Shown here in pieces: positions 32,691-40,434 of a stretch of 64,000 bases of DNA. This DNA comes from Ottowia sp. SB7-C50. GTDB taxonomy: Bacteria; Pseudomonadota; Gammaproteobacteria; Burkholderiales; Burkholderiaceae_C. The notes under the pieces were generated by a model. The model was not told the origin of the DNA and made no database searches. It saw only the letters and a program-made list of their open reading frames with translations. The stretch is taken from the NCBI RefSeq assembly GCF_033110285.1, contig NZ_CP136995.1:2790001-2854000 (forward strand), written 5' to 3'. Within the stretch, counting starts at the first letter, position 1, and each line of letters begins with the position of its first letter. Made by a program: the position numbers and the translations under genes.

Positions 32691-33581
32691 GCCAGACGCT
32701 TCGCCGTCGCCCCCGCCCGGGGCTTTCAGCAGCCAGTCGATGACCCCTGGCAATACTTCCCGCGCGGCCTGCGGCGAATGCAAGATGCTGGCGTGGCCAT
32801 ACGCATGGCCGTAGCCGGTGGCTGGCCCGCACACCGCAAATTCGCCCTCGACGTGGCCGCCGAACCGGCGCCAGAAGCGGCGGCACGCCTCTGCCGGCGC
32901 GATGAAGTGGTCTGCCTGCCCCGCCACCGCCATGACGGGTATCGCGATGCGCTGTTGGTGCAAGCCGTAGTCAAACCCATCGTCACCCAGAAACGCCTGC
33001 GAGAGGTTCCAGCGGAACCACGGCGCCATCATGGCGTGCGATTCATCCTGTACCCCCAGGCGCAAGGGGCGGGCCGGGATGCGCCCCGCCAGGCGCGTCA
33101 ACGCGGCCGCCCCCGCCAGCCGGGCGCGCCGCCAGGGCGTGTGGCCCGCGTCGCAGGCCTGGCAGGCGAACAAGGCCATGCGCTGCAGGTGTGCGGACCA
33201 CGCGGGCTGGCGCAGCAGCGCCATCGTCAGCGCCAGGCCCCCGCCGCTGTGCGTGGCCGCGCACAGCGGGGCGCCGGGGTGGCGGGCCTGCAGGTCCTGC
33301 AAGGCCGCGGGGATGTCGCGCAGGGCCACGGTCTCCATGTCGTACGGCCCGGTGACGCGGTCGCTGCTGCCGTGTCCGCGCCATTCCAGGATCCACGCCA
33401 CATGCCCCTGCCGGGCCCAGGCGCGGGCCAGGGTCATGCAGACGCGCCGGTCAGAAAACGTGCCGTGCGTCAGCAGCAGGTGCCGCGGCTCGGCTGCGCG
33501 CTGTTCGGCGTCCATCAAACGCCACCAGCCCAGCCCCACGCCGTCTGACGCGCGCAGGGGCAAGGGGTCGCAGACGATCAC
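32682..33581 (-). CDS. Alpha/beta-hydrolase at the end of the ACP/KAS/radical SAM operon
   Basis: The 299-residue protein has an alpha/beta-hydrolase layout: HLLLTHGTFSDRRV (oxyanion region), then WILEWRGHGSSD, and the nucleophile elbow ATHSGGG (GxSxG-like, with Ser in HSG). A possible acid (Asp in VAGQADHFI) and a late histidine near YGHAYGHA follow. It resembles esterase, lipase or thioesterase-like enzymes and may release or trim a fatty product. It starts 15 bp after the radical SAM stop codon in the same direction and ends in a repeat. The precise reaction is unknown. Confidence 0.8.
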   Translation of the reverse strand: MIVCDPLPLRASDGVGLGWWRLMDAEQRAAEPRHLLLTHGTFSDRRVCMTLARAWARQGHVAWILEWRGHGSSDRVTGPYDMETVALRDIPAALQDLQARHPGAPLCAATHSGGGLALTMALLRQPAWSAHLQRMALFACQACDAGHTPWRRARLAGAAALTRLAGRIPARPLRLGVQDESHAMMAPWFRWNLSQAFLGDDGFDYGLHQQRIAIPVMAVAGQADHFIAPAEACRRFWRRFGGHVEGEFAVCGPATGYGHAYGHASILHSPQAAREVLPGVIDWLLKAPGGGDGEASGTE

Positions 33582-33596
33582 AGCGCTGGCTCACCG

Positions 33597-35096
33597 TCAG
33601 GGCGTCGGGCTGCAGGCGCCGGCTTCAGTGACCGGCCGGATCGGAATGCGGACCGGGCGGGCCGCCTGCTGCGCCGATGCCGCCTGCAACGCCAGCACGC
33701 GCGGCTGGGCCATCAGGCTCTGGATCAGCGGCACGTAAAAACTGCCTTCGGCGCTGAGTTGCCATGTGCGGTGGCGCACGCTGGCCCAGCCGCGCTGTTC
33801 CAGCACCTCGGCCACGCCCGCAAAATCATCCACAAACTCGGTGCCGAAATGGGCGTGGTATTTGTCCAGCCCCACCGCCATCTCCTGCAGCGACTGAAAC
33901 AGCCACAGCAGACGCACGTCCTCGTCGGTGTGCACATGAAAGCGCTCGACCGGCATGCGACCGGCCTGAACCGATTCGGCATAGCGTGTGAGCGAGCGCC
34001 AGTTCATGCTGGACACCGACGGATCGCCGACCGACGAATGGTGCACCCGCACATTGACCGCGGCGTGGCCAAACCCGCACATGTAGCGCCGCGCCTCGGG
34101 GTCGGTGGCATCCAGTCCATCGCGCAGATTCTGCTCGTAACGGTATTCCGCCGCCTTCAGCCCGCTGGGCAATGCGACGGCCTCGGGGCGCTCCCAGTCG
34201 TACACGGTGCGCTGCACAAAGCCTTCCGACTCCAGGTACGCCTTGGCCTGCAAGTACATCTCCAGCTTCTGCGCCACGCTCGGCACATGCTGCTTCTGGC
34301 GCTGTGCGAAGTCGGAACGCCCGGCGATATTCAGCTCGTAATGCGTGATGTGGCGAATGCCCGAGGCCACGACGGCGCGCAGGCCTTCCAGCATGTCCTG
34401 CACCGTCTGCTCGGGCCACGCGTAGATCAGGTCCACGTTGCAGGCCAGGTCGTGCCGAGCGAAGGAAGCAATGGCGTCGAACACCTGCCGGTTGGTCTGC
34501 CGGCGGCCGCTGTAGCGAATCAGGCGCTCGTTCAACTGCTGTACGCCCATGCTGACGCGGTTGAACCCCGCCGCCTGGATGGCGCGGATCTTGTCTTCGG
34601 AAAACAGTTGCGGAATGCCTTCCAGCGTTTTTTCGATGCCCTGCGTCTGCCCCGGAAATAGCCCCTCGGCCAGTTCCATCAGGCGGCCGTAGTCGCCCGG
34701 GTGCAGCAGGTTGGGCGTGCCGCCGCCGACGTAGAACGATTCGAGCTGGCTGCCCCGATGGACGTCGCGCTGCAGTTCGATCTCGCGCGCCATCAGCTCC
34801 AGGTAGTGGCTCGCCGCCGTCTTGCCGCGATAGTCTTCGGTGGGAAACAGGCAGAAGCCGCAGTGCGGGGGATCGGTGGGCAGGCAAAACGGAATGCTGA
34901 AGTACAGGTTGACCCGGGCAGGATGCCGGGGCTGCGCCGCCCACGAACTGCGCAGGGCTGTTGCATCGGCGGCATCGCGCCAGAACGCCGGCGACGGGTG
35001 GCCGTGCAGCACCTTGTTGGACGTGTGCCGGTCCTGATGGCGCGACAGGAACGACAGCACCTCGGCGGGGCTCATGATGGTGCGGGAGGGTGTCAT
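33597..35096 (-). CDS. HemN-like radical SAM protein with CX7CX2C motif
   Basis: The 499-residue protein follows the coproporphyrinogen III oxidase (HemN/HemW) layout: VNLYFSIPFC start of the radical SAM core, SFYVGGGTPNLL (SAM-binding GGGTP, about 124-128), FNRVSMGVQQLNE and NVDLIYAWPEQT. The cluster cysteines are Cys71, Cys79 and Cys82 (CLPTDPPHCGFC), that is CX7CX2C rather than the CX3CX2C of HemN/HemW. A C-terminal domain like that of HemN continues to residue 499. It sits in an operon with ACP and KAS, so a role in radical modification of an ACP-bound or fatty substrate is inferred rather than haem synthesis. Confidence 0.85.
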   Translation of the reverse strand: MTPSRTIMSPAEVLSFLSRHQDRHTSNKVLHGHPSPAFWRDAADATALRSSWAAQPRHPARVNLYFSIPFCLPTDPPHCGFCLFPTEDYRGKTAASHYLELMAREIELQRDVHRGSQLESFYVGGGTPNLLHPGDYGRLMELAEGLFPGQTQGIEKTLEGIPQLFSEDKIRAIQAAGFNRVSMGVQQLNERLIRYSGRRQTNRQVFDAIASFARHDLACNVDLIYAWPEQTVQDMLEGLRAVVASGIRHITHYELNIAGRSDFAQRQKQHVPSVAQKLEMYLQAKAYLESEGFVQRTVYDWERPEAVALPSGLKAAEYRYEQNLRDGLDATDPEARRYMCGFGHAAVNVRVHHSSVGDPSVSSMNWRSLTRYAESVQAGRMPVERFHVHTDEDVRLLWLFQSLQEMAVGLDKYHAHFGTEFVDDFAGVAEVLEQRGWASVRHRTWQLSAEGSFYVPLIQSLMAQPRVLALQAASAQQAARPVRIPIRPVTEAGACSPTP

Positions 35097-35102
35097 GCGG
35101 TG

Positions 35103-36356
35103 TCAGTGGGTAGGCAACGGTGGCGGCGCCACGACCAGGCTGGCGTTGATGCCGCCAAAGGCAAACGAGTTGGACAGCACAGCACCCCGGCGCGCCAAGG
35201 GCCGCGGCCCATCGCGCACAAAGTCCAGCGCGGCGGGGGCCGGCTCGGGCGTCTGCAGGTGGCGGGTATGCGGCACCTGGTGGTGCTGCAGCGCGGCCAC
35301 GCAGGCGGCCAGTTCGATCGCACCCGATGCGCCCAGCAGATGGCCGTGCAGCGATTTGGTGGAACTGATGGGCACCCGATGCCCTTCGAACACGCCGCCC
35401 ACGGACTTCATCTCCACCGCGTCGCCCACAGGCGTGCCGGTGCCGTGGGCGTTGATGGCCACGATGTCCTGTGGCCGGCAGCCCGCATCGGCCAGGGCGG
35501 CGCGCATGGCGCGCTCCTGGCCGTCCGCGCTGGGTTCGGTCCAGTGATGCGCGTCGTTGCTGCAGCCGTAGCCTTGCAGGACCGCCAGCGGCGCGGCGCC
35601 GCGCGCTCGCGCGGCCTCGGCCTGCTCCAGCACGAAGAACACGGCGCCCTCGCCCAGCACCATGCCCTGCCGCGACGTGTCGAACGGCCGGCAGGCGTGG
35701 CCGAGGTCATCGTTGGTGGCCATCACGCGCATGACCTCCCACGCCTTGAGCGTGCCGCCGCCAAAGGGCGCCTCGCTGCCGCCGGCCAGCATGCATGTCG
35801 CGTAGCCGTGGCGGATGGCGCGCATGGCCTCGCCCAGCGCCATGGCGGACGAGGCGCAGGCCGTGGTCACCGTCTGCACCGGCCCTTGCAGTCCCAACTC
35901 CATCGCCACCGCGCTGGCCGCCGCCGACGGCAGGCAGCGCAGCAAGGTCAGGCCGGGGACGCGCTGCGTGGCAAACAGGCGCTCATACGCGCTGTGGCTG
36001 GATTCGGTCGGGCCGCACCCATTGCCCACGTAGACGCCACAGCCGTCCAGGATGTCGCGCCGTCCGGGCAACCCCGCATCGTCGATGGCCCGTTGCGCCG
36101 CCAGGATCGCCAGCTGACCCGTGCGATCCAGGTGCGACGGCCACGCGCGCGACAGCAGCTCGGGGTCGTCCACCAGCGCCGCGGGCACCGGCCGGACCAT
36201 CGGCTTTTCCAGGCGCACAAACACGCTCTGTGCGGTGAACAGCTGCTCGGCGAAGGCTGCCGGCGTGCAGCCGAGCGGGGTTGAAAATCCCCAACCCGTG
36301 ATCCACACGGCATGCCCCGCTCGGGGTGCAGGCGCCGGGGCGGCAGAGACCGTCAA
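35103..36356 (-). CDS. Beta-ketoacyl-ACP synthase (FabF/KAS II-like)
   Basis: The 417-residue condensing enzyme keeps all catalytic residues: Cys167 in VTTACASS, His304 in NAHGTGTPVGD, and Lys334 and His337 in TKSLHGHLLGASG. It extends acyl-ACP by two carbons from malonyl-ACP. It starts at an ATG overlapping the ACP stop (ATGA) and ends 6 bp before the radical SAM gene, so it belongs to the same transcript. It is the only condensing enzyme in the window and stands alone, not beside fabD, fabG or fabH. It is therefore likely specific to this operon rather than part of housekeeping lipid synthesis. Confidence 0.92.
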   Translation of the reverse strand: MTVSAAPAPAPRAGHAVWITGWGFSTPLGCTPAAFAEQLFTAQSVFVRLEKPMVRPVPAALVDDPELLSRAWPSHLDRTGQLAILAAQRAIDDAGLPGRRDILDGCGVYVGNGCGPTESSHSAYERLFATQRVPGLTLLRCLPSAAASAVAMELGLQGPVQTVTTACASSAMALGEAMRAIRHGYATCMLAGGSEAPFGGGTLKAWEVMRVMATNDDLGHACRPFDTSRQGMVLGEGAVFFVLEQAEAARARGAAPLAVLQGYGCSNDAHHWTEPSADGQERAMRAALADAGCRPQDIVAINAHGTGTPVGDAVEMKSVGGVFEGHRVPISSTKSLHGHLLGASGAIELAACVAALQHHQVPHTRHLQTPEPAPAALDFVRDGPRPLARRGAVLSNSFAFGGINASLVVAPPPLPTH

Positions 36357-36622
36357 GAAGCCACCTTGGCGCCGGCCTTGGCCTGCTTTTCGGCGCAGAG
36401 GCGCTCCACCACCGTGGCCAGATCGCCCACGCTGCGCGCGTCCGCCAGATCGGCGTCGCTGATGGCGATGCCGAACTCGGCCTCGACGTCAGCCAGGAAG
36501 TCCACCATGTCCAGCGAATCACCGACGGCATTCAGCGGCGTATCAGGCTGAATCGCGGCCTGGTCGATCTTGAAGAAGCGTTGCGCGAGTCTGAGCAGTT
36601 CGTGCGCCACAGGGGAGGTCAT
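36353..36622 (-). CDS. Stand-alone acyl carrier protein
   Basis: The 89-residue protein is an acyl carrier protein with the phosphopantetheine serine Ser36 in VGDSLDMVDFL. The flanking acidic helix II and the later EFGIAISDADLADARSVGDLATVVE block match the fold. It starts at an ATG at 36622 preceded by an AGGACAG site, and its stop overlaps the KAS start. A longer upstream frame is not supported. It is likely a dedicated carrier for the operon's product. Confidence 0.92.
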   Translation of the reverse strand: MTSPVAHELLRLAQRFFKIDQAAIQPDTPLNAVGDSLDMVDFLADVEAEFGIAISDADLADARSVGDLATVVERLCAEKQAKAGAKVAS

Positions 36623-36700
36623 GGTCTGTCCTGAATCGTGGTGGAGGGGACGCGGCGGCAGGGCTGCAAGGGGTGCGCCATGACACGTCAGCGCGTTCAT

Positions 36701-36719
36701 TGTGAATTCCGCATTCACA
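36701..36719. promoter_or_regulatory. 19-bp palindrome between divergent ACP and 3-hydroxyacyl-CoA dehydrogenase genes
   Basis: TGTGAATTCCGCATTCACA has perfect 7-bp arms with a 5-nt centre, and the symmetry extends outwards with 9 of 11 matches on each side. It lies 79 bp upstream of the ACP start and 133 bp upstream of the dehydrogenase start, in an AT-rich divergent promoter region. The spacing is not that of a CRP site (TGTGA-N6-TCACA). It looks like an operator for a dimeric repressor, unidentified. Confidence 0.7.
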
Positions 36720-36851
36720 TTGGACCTAACCATTATGGGGTATGGATATTTAAAGGATTCGACTTGTCGCCGAATTTTTTTTGGGACGCCGCTGCCACCC
36801 CCAGTGCGATCCAGAACCGGCCTGCCCGGTCGAGACGCATAATCTCCGTCC

Positions 36852-38375
36852 ATGGAGACACCTGAATTCAAGACCGTCGGCATCGTCGGCACCGGCGCCA
36901 TGGGCCGGGGCATTGCCCAGATCGCCGCGCAAGCCGGCAGCACCGTGCTGCTGTTCGACACCCAGGCCCAGGCCATCGCCAAGGCCAGCGAATCCATTGC
37001 GGCGCAATGGGACAAGCTGGTCGAAAAAGGCCGCCTGTCGCGCGAGGCGGCCGACGCGCAGAAGGCCCGCCTGCGGCCTGCGGCAGCGCTGGCCGACCTG
37101 TCGGCGTGCGATCTGGTCGTCGAGGCCATCGTCGAGCGGCTCGACGTCAAGCAAAAGCTGTTCGGCGAACTGGAAGGCATCGTGCAGCCGTCCGCCGTGC
37201 TGGCCACCAACACCTCGTCGCTGTCGGTGACGGCGATTGCCGCGGCGCTGCAGCGCCCGGCGCAGTTCGCGGGCTACCACTTCTTCAACCCGGTGCCGCT
37301 GATGAAGGTGGTCGAGGTCATTGCCGGCCTCAAGACCGACGCCGCCGTGTGCCAGCGCCTGGCTGTGTACGCGCGCCAGATGGGCCACACGCCGGTGCAG
37401 GCCGAAGACACGCCGGGCTTCATCGTCAACCACGCCGGGCGGGGCTATGGCACCGAAGCGCTGCGCATCGTGAGCGAAGGCGTGGCCGACTTCGCCACCA
37501 TCGACCGCATCCTCAAGGACCAGGTGGGCTTCAAGCTGGGGCCGTTCGAGCTGATGGACCTGACCGCGCTCGACGTCTCTCACCCGGTGATGGAATCCAT
37601 CTACCGCCAGTATTACGACGAGCCGCGCTACCGCCCGAGCGTCATCACCGCGCAGCGTCTGGCCGGCGGCGTGGTGGGGCGCAAGGTGGGCGAAGGCTTC
37701 TACCAGTACGCCGATGGCGCCGCCCAGATCGCCGCCGAGCCGCCCGTGCCGCAGGTGGCTGAAATGCCGCCGGTGTGGGTGTCGACCCGCGCCGCGCGCC
37801 GCGCCGAGCTGTACCAATTGCTGAAGGACCTGGGCGCCAAGATCGAGACCGGCCAGTCGCCGTCGATGAATGCCCTGACCCTGGTGGCGCCGCTGGGCTT
37901 TGACGTGACCACGGTCGCCGTCGTCGAGCGGCTCGACCCGGCGCGCACGGTGGGCATCGACATGCTGGTGGACGATGCGGCCACCAAGCGCCGCGTGCTG
38001 GCCACCAACCCCGCCACGCGGCGCGACATGGCCGACGCCGCGCACGCGCTGTTCGCGCGCGACGGCAAGGCCGTCAGCGTGATCCGCGACTCGGGCGGCT
38101 TCGTCACGCAGCGCGTGGTGGCCACCATCGTCAACATCGCGGCCGACATGTGCCAGCAGCGCGTGTGCAGCCCCAAGGACCTGGAAACGGCGGTCACCCT
38201 GGGCCTGGGCTACCCGCTGGGCCCGCTGGCCATGGGCGACCGCTTCGGTCCCGCCAATGTGCTGGAAGTGCTGTTCAACATGCAGACCGTGTACGGCGAC
38301 CCGCGCTATCGCCCCAGCCCGTGGCTGCGCCGGCGCGGCGCCATCGGGCTGAGCCTGATGCATGAAGAGGAGTGA
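36852..38375 (+). CDS. 3-hydroxyacyl-CoA dehydrogenase (PaaH-like)
   Basis: The 507-residue NAD-dependent enzyme is of the FadB-N/PaaH class without an enoyl-CoA hydratase part. The Rossmann motif VGIVGTGAMGRGIAQIAAQAG is at the N-terminus, followed by the NTSSLSVT segment, the catalytic GYHFFNPVPLMKVVEV and the DTPGFIVNHAGR block. The C-terminal half repeats the helical 3HCDH domain (GYPLGPLAMGDRFG). It oxidises 3-hydroxyacyl-CoA in fatty-acid, phenylacetate or related degradation. It is divergent from the ACP operon and its stop codon is followed by a GC-rich repeat. Confidence 0.92.
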   Translation: METPEFKTVGIVGTGAMGRGIAQIAAQAGSTVLLFDTQAQAIAKASESIAAQWDKLVEKGRLSREAADAQKARLRPAAALADLSACDLVVEAIVERLDVKQKLFGELEGIVQPSAVLATNTSSLSVTAIAAALQRPAQFAGYHFFNPVPLMKVVEVIAGLKTDAAVCQRLAVYARQMGHTPVQAEDTPGFIVNHAGRGYGTEALRIVSEGVADFATIDRILKDQVGFKLGPFELMDLTALDVSHPVMESIYRQYYDEPRYRPSVITAQRLAGGVVGRKVGEGFYQYADGAAQIAAEPPVPQVAEMPPVWVSTRAARRAELYQLLKDLGAKIETGQSPSMNALTLVAPLGFDVTTVAVVERLDPARTVGIDMLVDDAATKRRVLATNPATRRDMADAAHALFARDGKAVSVIRDSGGFVTQRVVATIVNIAADMCQQRVCSPKDLETAVTLGLGYPLGPLAMGDRFGPANVLEVLFNMQTVYGDPRYRPSPWLRRRGAIGLSLMHEEE

Positions 38376-38452
38376 CGCCCTGAGTCGCTGGGCGCCTCCC
38401 CAAGCGGGAAAGACGCCAGCGCCCGGGCCAGGCCTGCTCCGTCGCCCCTGAC
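38376..38452. repeat. GC-rich post-stop repeat, copy 3 (degenerate)
   Basis: It begins at the stop codon of the preceding gene with CGCCCTGAGTCGCTGGGCGC, then GACGCCAGCGCCCGGGCCAG and GGCCTGCTCCGTCGCC. The order of blocks matches copies 1 and 2 although sequence is shorter. Confidence 0.5.
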
Positions 38453-38535
38453 TGGCGCATCAGCCAGAAAATGGCGTTTTGCGCATAATGGATAAGCGCA
38501 GTGCGCTATTCAAACAGTAGCAATCAGGAGTCCGC

Positions 38536-38802
38536 ATGACCACACCCCAAGACGGCGACTTCAAGGCCCCCGCAGGCTCCGGCCAGCCGCCCGCCGCGGC
38601 GCCCCAGGGCATCATCGCCGACCCCAACGCCCTGCTGCAGGCCGAGATCGACCGCGTCGTGCTCGAACAGACCGGGCGCAGCGCCGAAGAATTGCGCGAG
38701 CTGGAAGCCATGGAGCAATTGCCGCCGCTCAGCGACGAGGAGCTCGCCCGCCAGGCCGAGGCCGACCCCGGCGCCGACGGCGATCCGTCCACCCCCGAAT
38801 AA
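38536..38802 (+). CDS. Small acidic hypothetical protein
   Basis: The 88-residue protein has an AGGAG ribosome site about 7 bp before the ATG. It is soluble and acidic, with a Pro/Ala-rich N-terminus, a helical middle (ALLQAEIDRVVLEQTGRSAEELRELEAM) and a Glu/Asp-rich tail ending in DGDPSTPE. No family recognised. It precedes the enoyl-CoA hydratase gene by 13 bp and is probably cotranscribed. Confidence 0.65.
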   Translation: MTTPQDGDFKAPAGSGQPPAAAPQGIIADPNALLQAEIDRVVLEQTGRSAEELRELEAMEQLPPLSDEELARQAEADPGADGDPSTPE

Positions 38803-38815
38803 GCCCCGACCCGCC

Positions 38816-39595
38816 ATGGCCGCCGAACTGCGCAGCACCTTTGAAGGCAGCACCATGGTGCTGACCATCAGCAACCCCGAGCATCGCAACGCGCTCAGCC
38901 CCGAGATGTACGCCGCGGGCGTCGAGGCGCTGAACGTTGCCGAGACCAACCCCGACGTGCGCTGCGTGGTGCTGACGGGCGAAGGCGAAGTCTTCTGCGC
39001 CGGCGGCAATCTGCAGCGCCTGCTGGGCAACCGCCAGAAACCGCCGCAGGTGCAGGCGCAGAGCATCGAGCAGCTGCACAGCTGGGTCGAGGCGATCCGC
39101 GCCTTTCCCAAGCCCATCATCGCGGCCGTGGAAGGGCCGGCGGCCGGGGCGGGCTTTTCGCTGGCGCTGGCGTGCGACCTGATCGTGGCGGCGCGCAATG
39201 CGGTGTTCGTCATGGCCTACAGCTCGGTGGCCCTGTCGCCCGACGGCGGCGGCAGCTGGAGCCTGTCGCACCTGCTGCCGCGCCAGCTGGTGAACGAGCT
39301 GCTGATGGGCGGCGAGCGCATCGGCGCCCAGCGGCTGCATGAACTGGGCGTGGTCAACCGCCTGTGCGACGCCGGCCAGGCGCTGGGCACGGCGTTTGAA
39401 TGGTCGGGCAAGCTGGCCGCGCGCGCGCCCAACGTGATGGCCAGCATCAAGGAGCTGGTGGGCGACGCCGCCAGCCGCACGCTGCCCGAACAGCTGGCCG
39501 CCGAGCGCGACCATTTCGTGAAAAACCTGCACCATCCGAACGGCGGCATCGGCATCTCCGCTTTTCTAAACAAGCAGACCCCGCGCTACGAGTGA
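38816..39595 (+). CDS. Enoyl-CoA hydratase/isomerase family protein
   Basis: The 259-residue crotonase-fold protein shows the oxyanion-hole and CoA-binding blocks: EHRNALSPEMYAAG, VFCAGGNLQRLLG and the GPAAGAGFSLALACDLIVAARNAVF segment. It adds water to or rearranges enoyl-CoA. The catalytic glutamates cannot be assigned with certainty from the motif alone. It lies in a block with other CoA enzymes, so a role in fatty-acid oxidation is likely. Confidence 0.9.
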   Translation: MAAELRSTFEGSTMVLTISNPEHRNALSPEMYAAGVEALNVAETNPDVRCVVLTGEGEVFCAGGNLQRLLGNRQKPPQVQAQSIEQLHSWVEAIRAFPKPIIAAVEGPAAGAGFSLALACDLIVAARNAVFVMAYSSVALSPDGGGSWSLSHLLPRQLVNELLMGGERIGAQRLHELGVVNRLCDAGQALGTAFEWSGKLAARAPNVMASIKELVGDAASRTLPEQLAAERDHFVKNLHHPNGGIGISAFLNKQTPRYE

Positions 39596-39713
39596 CAGCG
39601 CGCTGCGCCGCGCCCTGGCCCCAGGGCGTGTGCGCCCATGCGGCACGCGCACGCGCGCACGGCCGTCCCCCGAGCGACAATCCCCACTGCGCAAGTCACT
39701 CACACGACAGAAC

Positions 39714-40433
39714 ATGGACGACCCCATCCTTACGATGGAAGAACGCACGGCGATCAACAGTGGTCGCTGGTTTTCTTCTCTTTCACCTTCGCTGCGACAC
39801 GACATCCTCCGATGCGCCCACGTCAAACGCTATCAGGACGGCGATCTCATCAGCAGCCGGGGCGATCCGGCCGAGCAATGGATCGCCTGTGCGCGCGGCT
39901 CGGTGCGGGTGTGCTCGACCACGCTGACGGGCAAGCAGATCACGCTGACCTATGTCGAGCCGGGCATCTGGTTCGGCGATGTGGCGCTGTTCGACGGCGA
40001 CCGGCGCACGCACGACGCTTATGCGCACGGCCCGACCACCATCGTGGTCATCTCGCGCACGGACTTCCAGAAAATCCTGACCCATCACCCCGAGTTGTAC
40101 GAGGCGCTGCTGAAGCTGCACGCGCGGCGCATCCGTCTGCTGTTCGGCCAGGTGGAAGACCTGAATACGCTGCCGCTGCGCGCGCGGCTGGCCAAGCAGC
40201 TGGGGCACCTGCTGCGCAGCTATGGCACGCCGACGGGCACGGGCGACGACGAGGTGCGCATCACCCTGCAACTGGCGCAGGAAGAGCTGGCGCAACTGCT
40301 GGGGGCCTCGCGCCAGCGCGTCAACCAGGAACTCAAGACCATGGAACGCGAGGGCGTGCTGCGCATCGAGCCCAGCGGGCTGGTGGTGCGCGATCGTTCG
40401 GCGCTGCAGCGCATCGCCGTCGCGGAGGAATGA
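39714..40433 (+). CDS. Crp/Fnr-family transcriptional regulator
   Basis: The 239-residue regulator has an N-terminal cyclic-nucleotide-binding fold (YQDGDLISSRGDPAEQW to VEPGIWFGDVALFDG). A long dimer helix follows, then a winged helix-turn-helix at the C-terminus (LAQEELAQLLGASRQRVNQELKTMEREGVLRIE). The four-cysteine Fe-S cluster motif of FNR is absent, so it is not an oxygen sensor of that type. It starts the run with the phosphotransferase, whose start is 1 bp after its stop, and is therefore a likely local regulator of these acyl-CoA genes. Confidence 0.9.
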   Translation: MDDPILTMEERTAINSGRWFSSLSPSLRHDILRCAHVKRYQDGDLISSRGDPAEQWIACARGSVRVCSTTLTGKQITLTYVEPGIWFGDVALFDGDRRTHDAYAHGPTTIVVISRTDFQKILTHHPELYEALLKLHARRIRLLFGQVEDLNTLPLRARLAKQLGHLLRSYGTPTGTGDDEVRITLQLAQEELAQLLGASRQRVNQELKTMEREGVLRIEPSGLVVRDRSALQRIAVAEE

Positions 40434-40434
40434 C

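Noticed and set aside
36701..36719. A CRP (cAMP receptor protein) binding site
   Set aside because: The arms TGTGA and TCACA are 9 nt apart instead of 6, so CRP would not bind in the usual way. It is kept as an unidentified operator.
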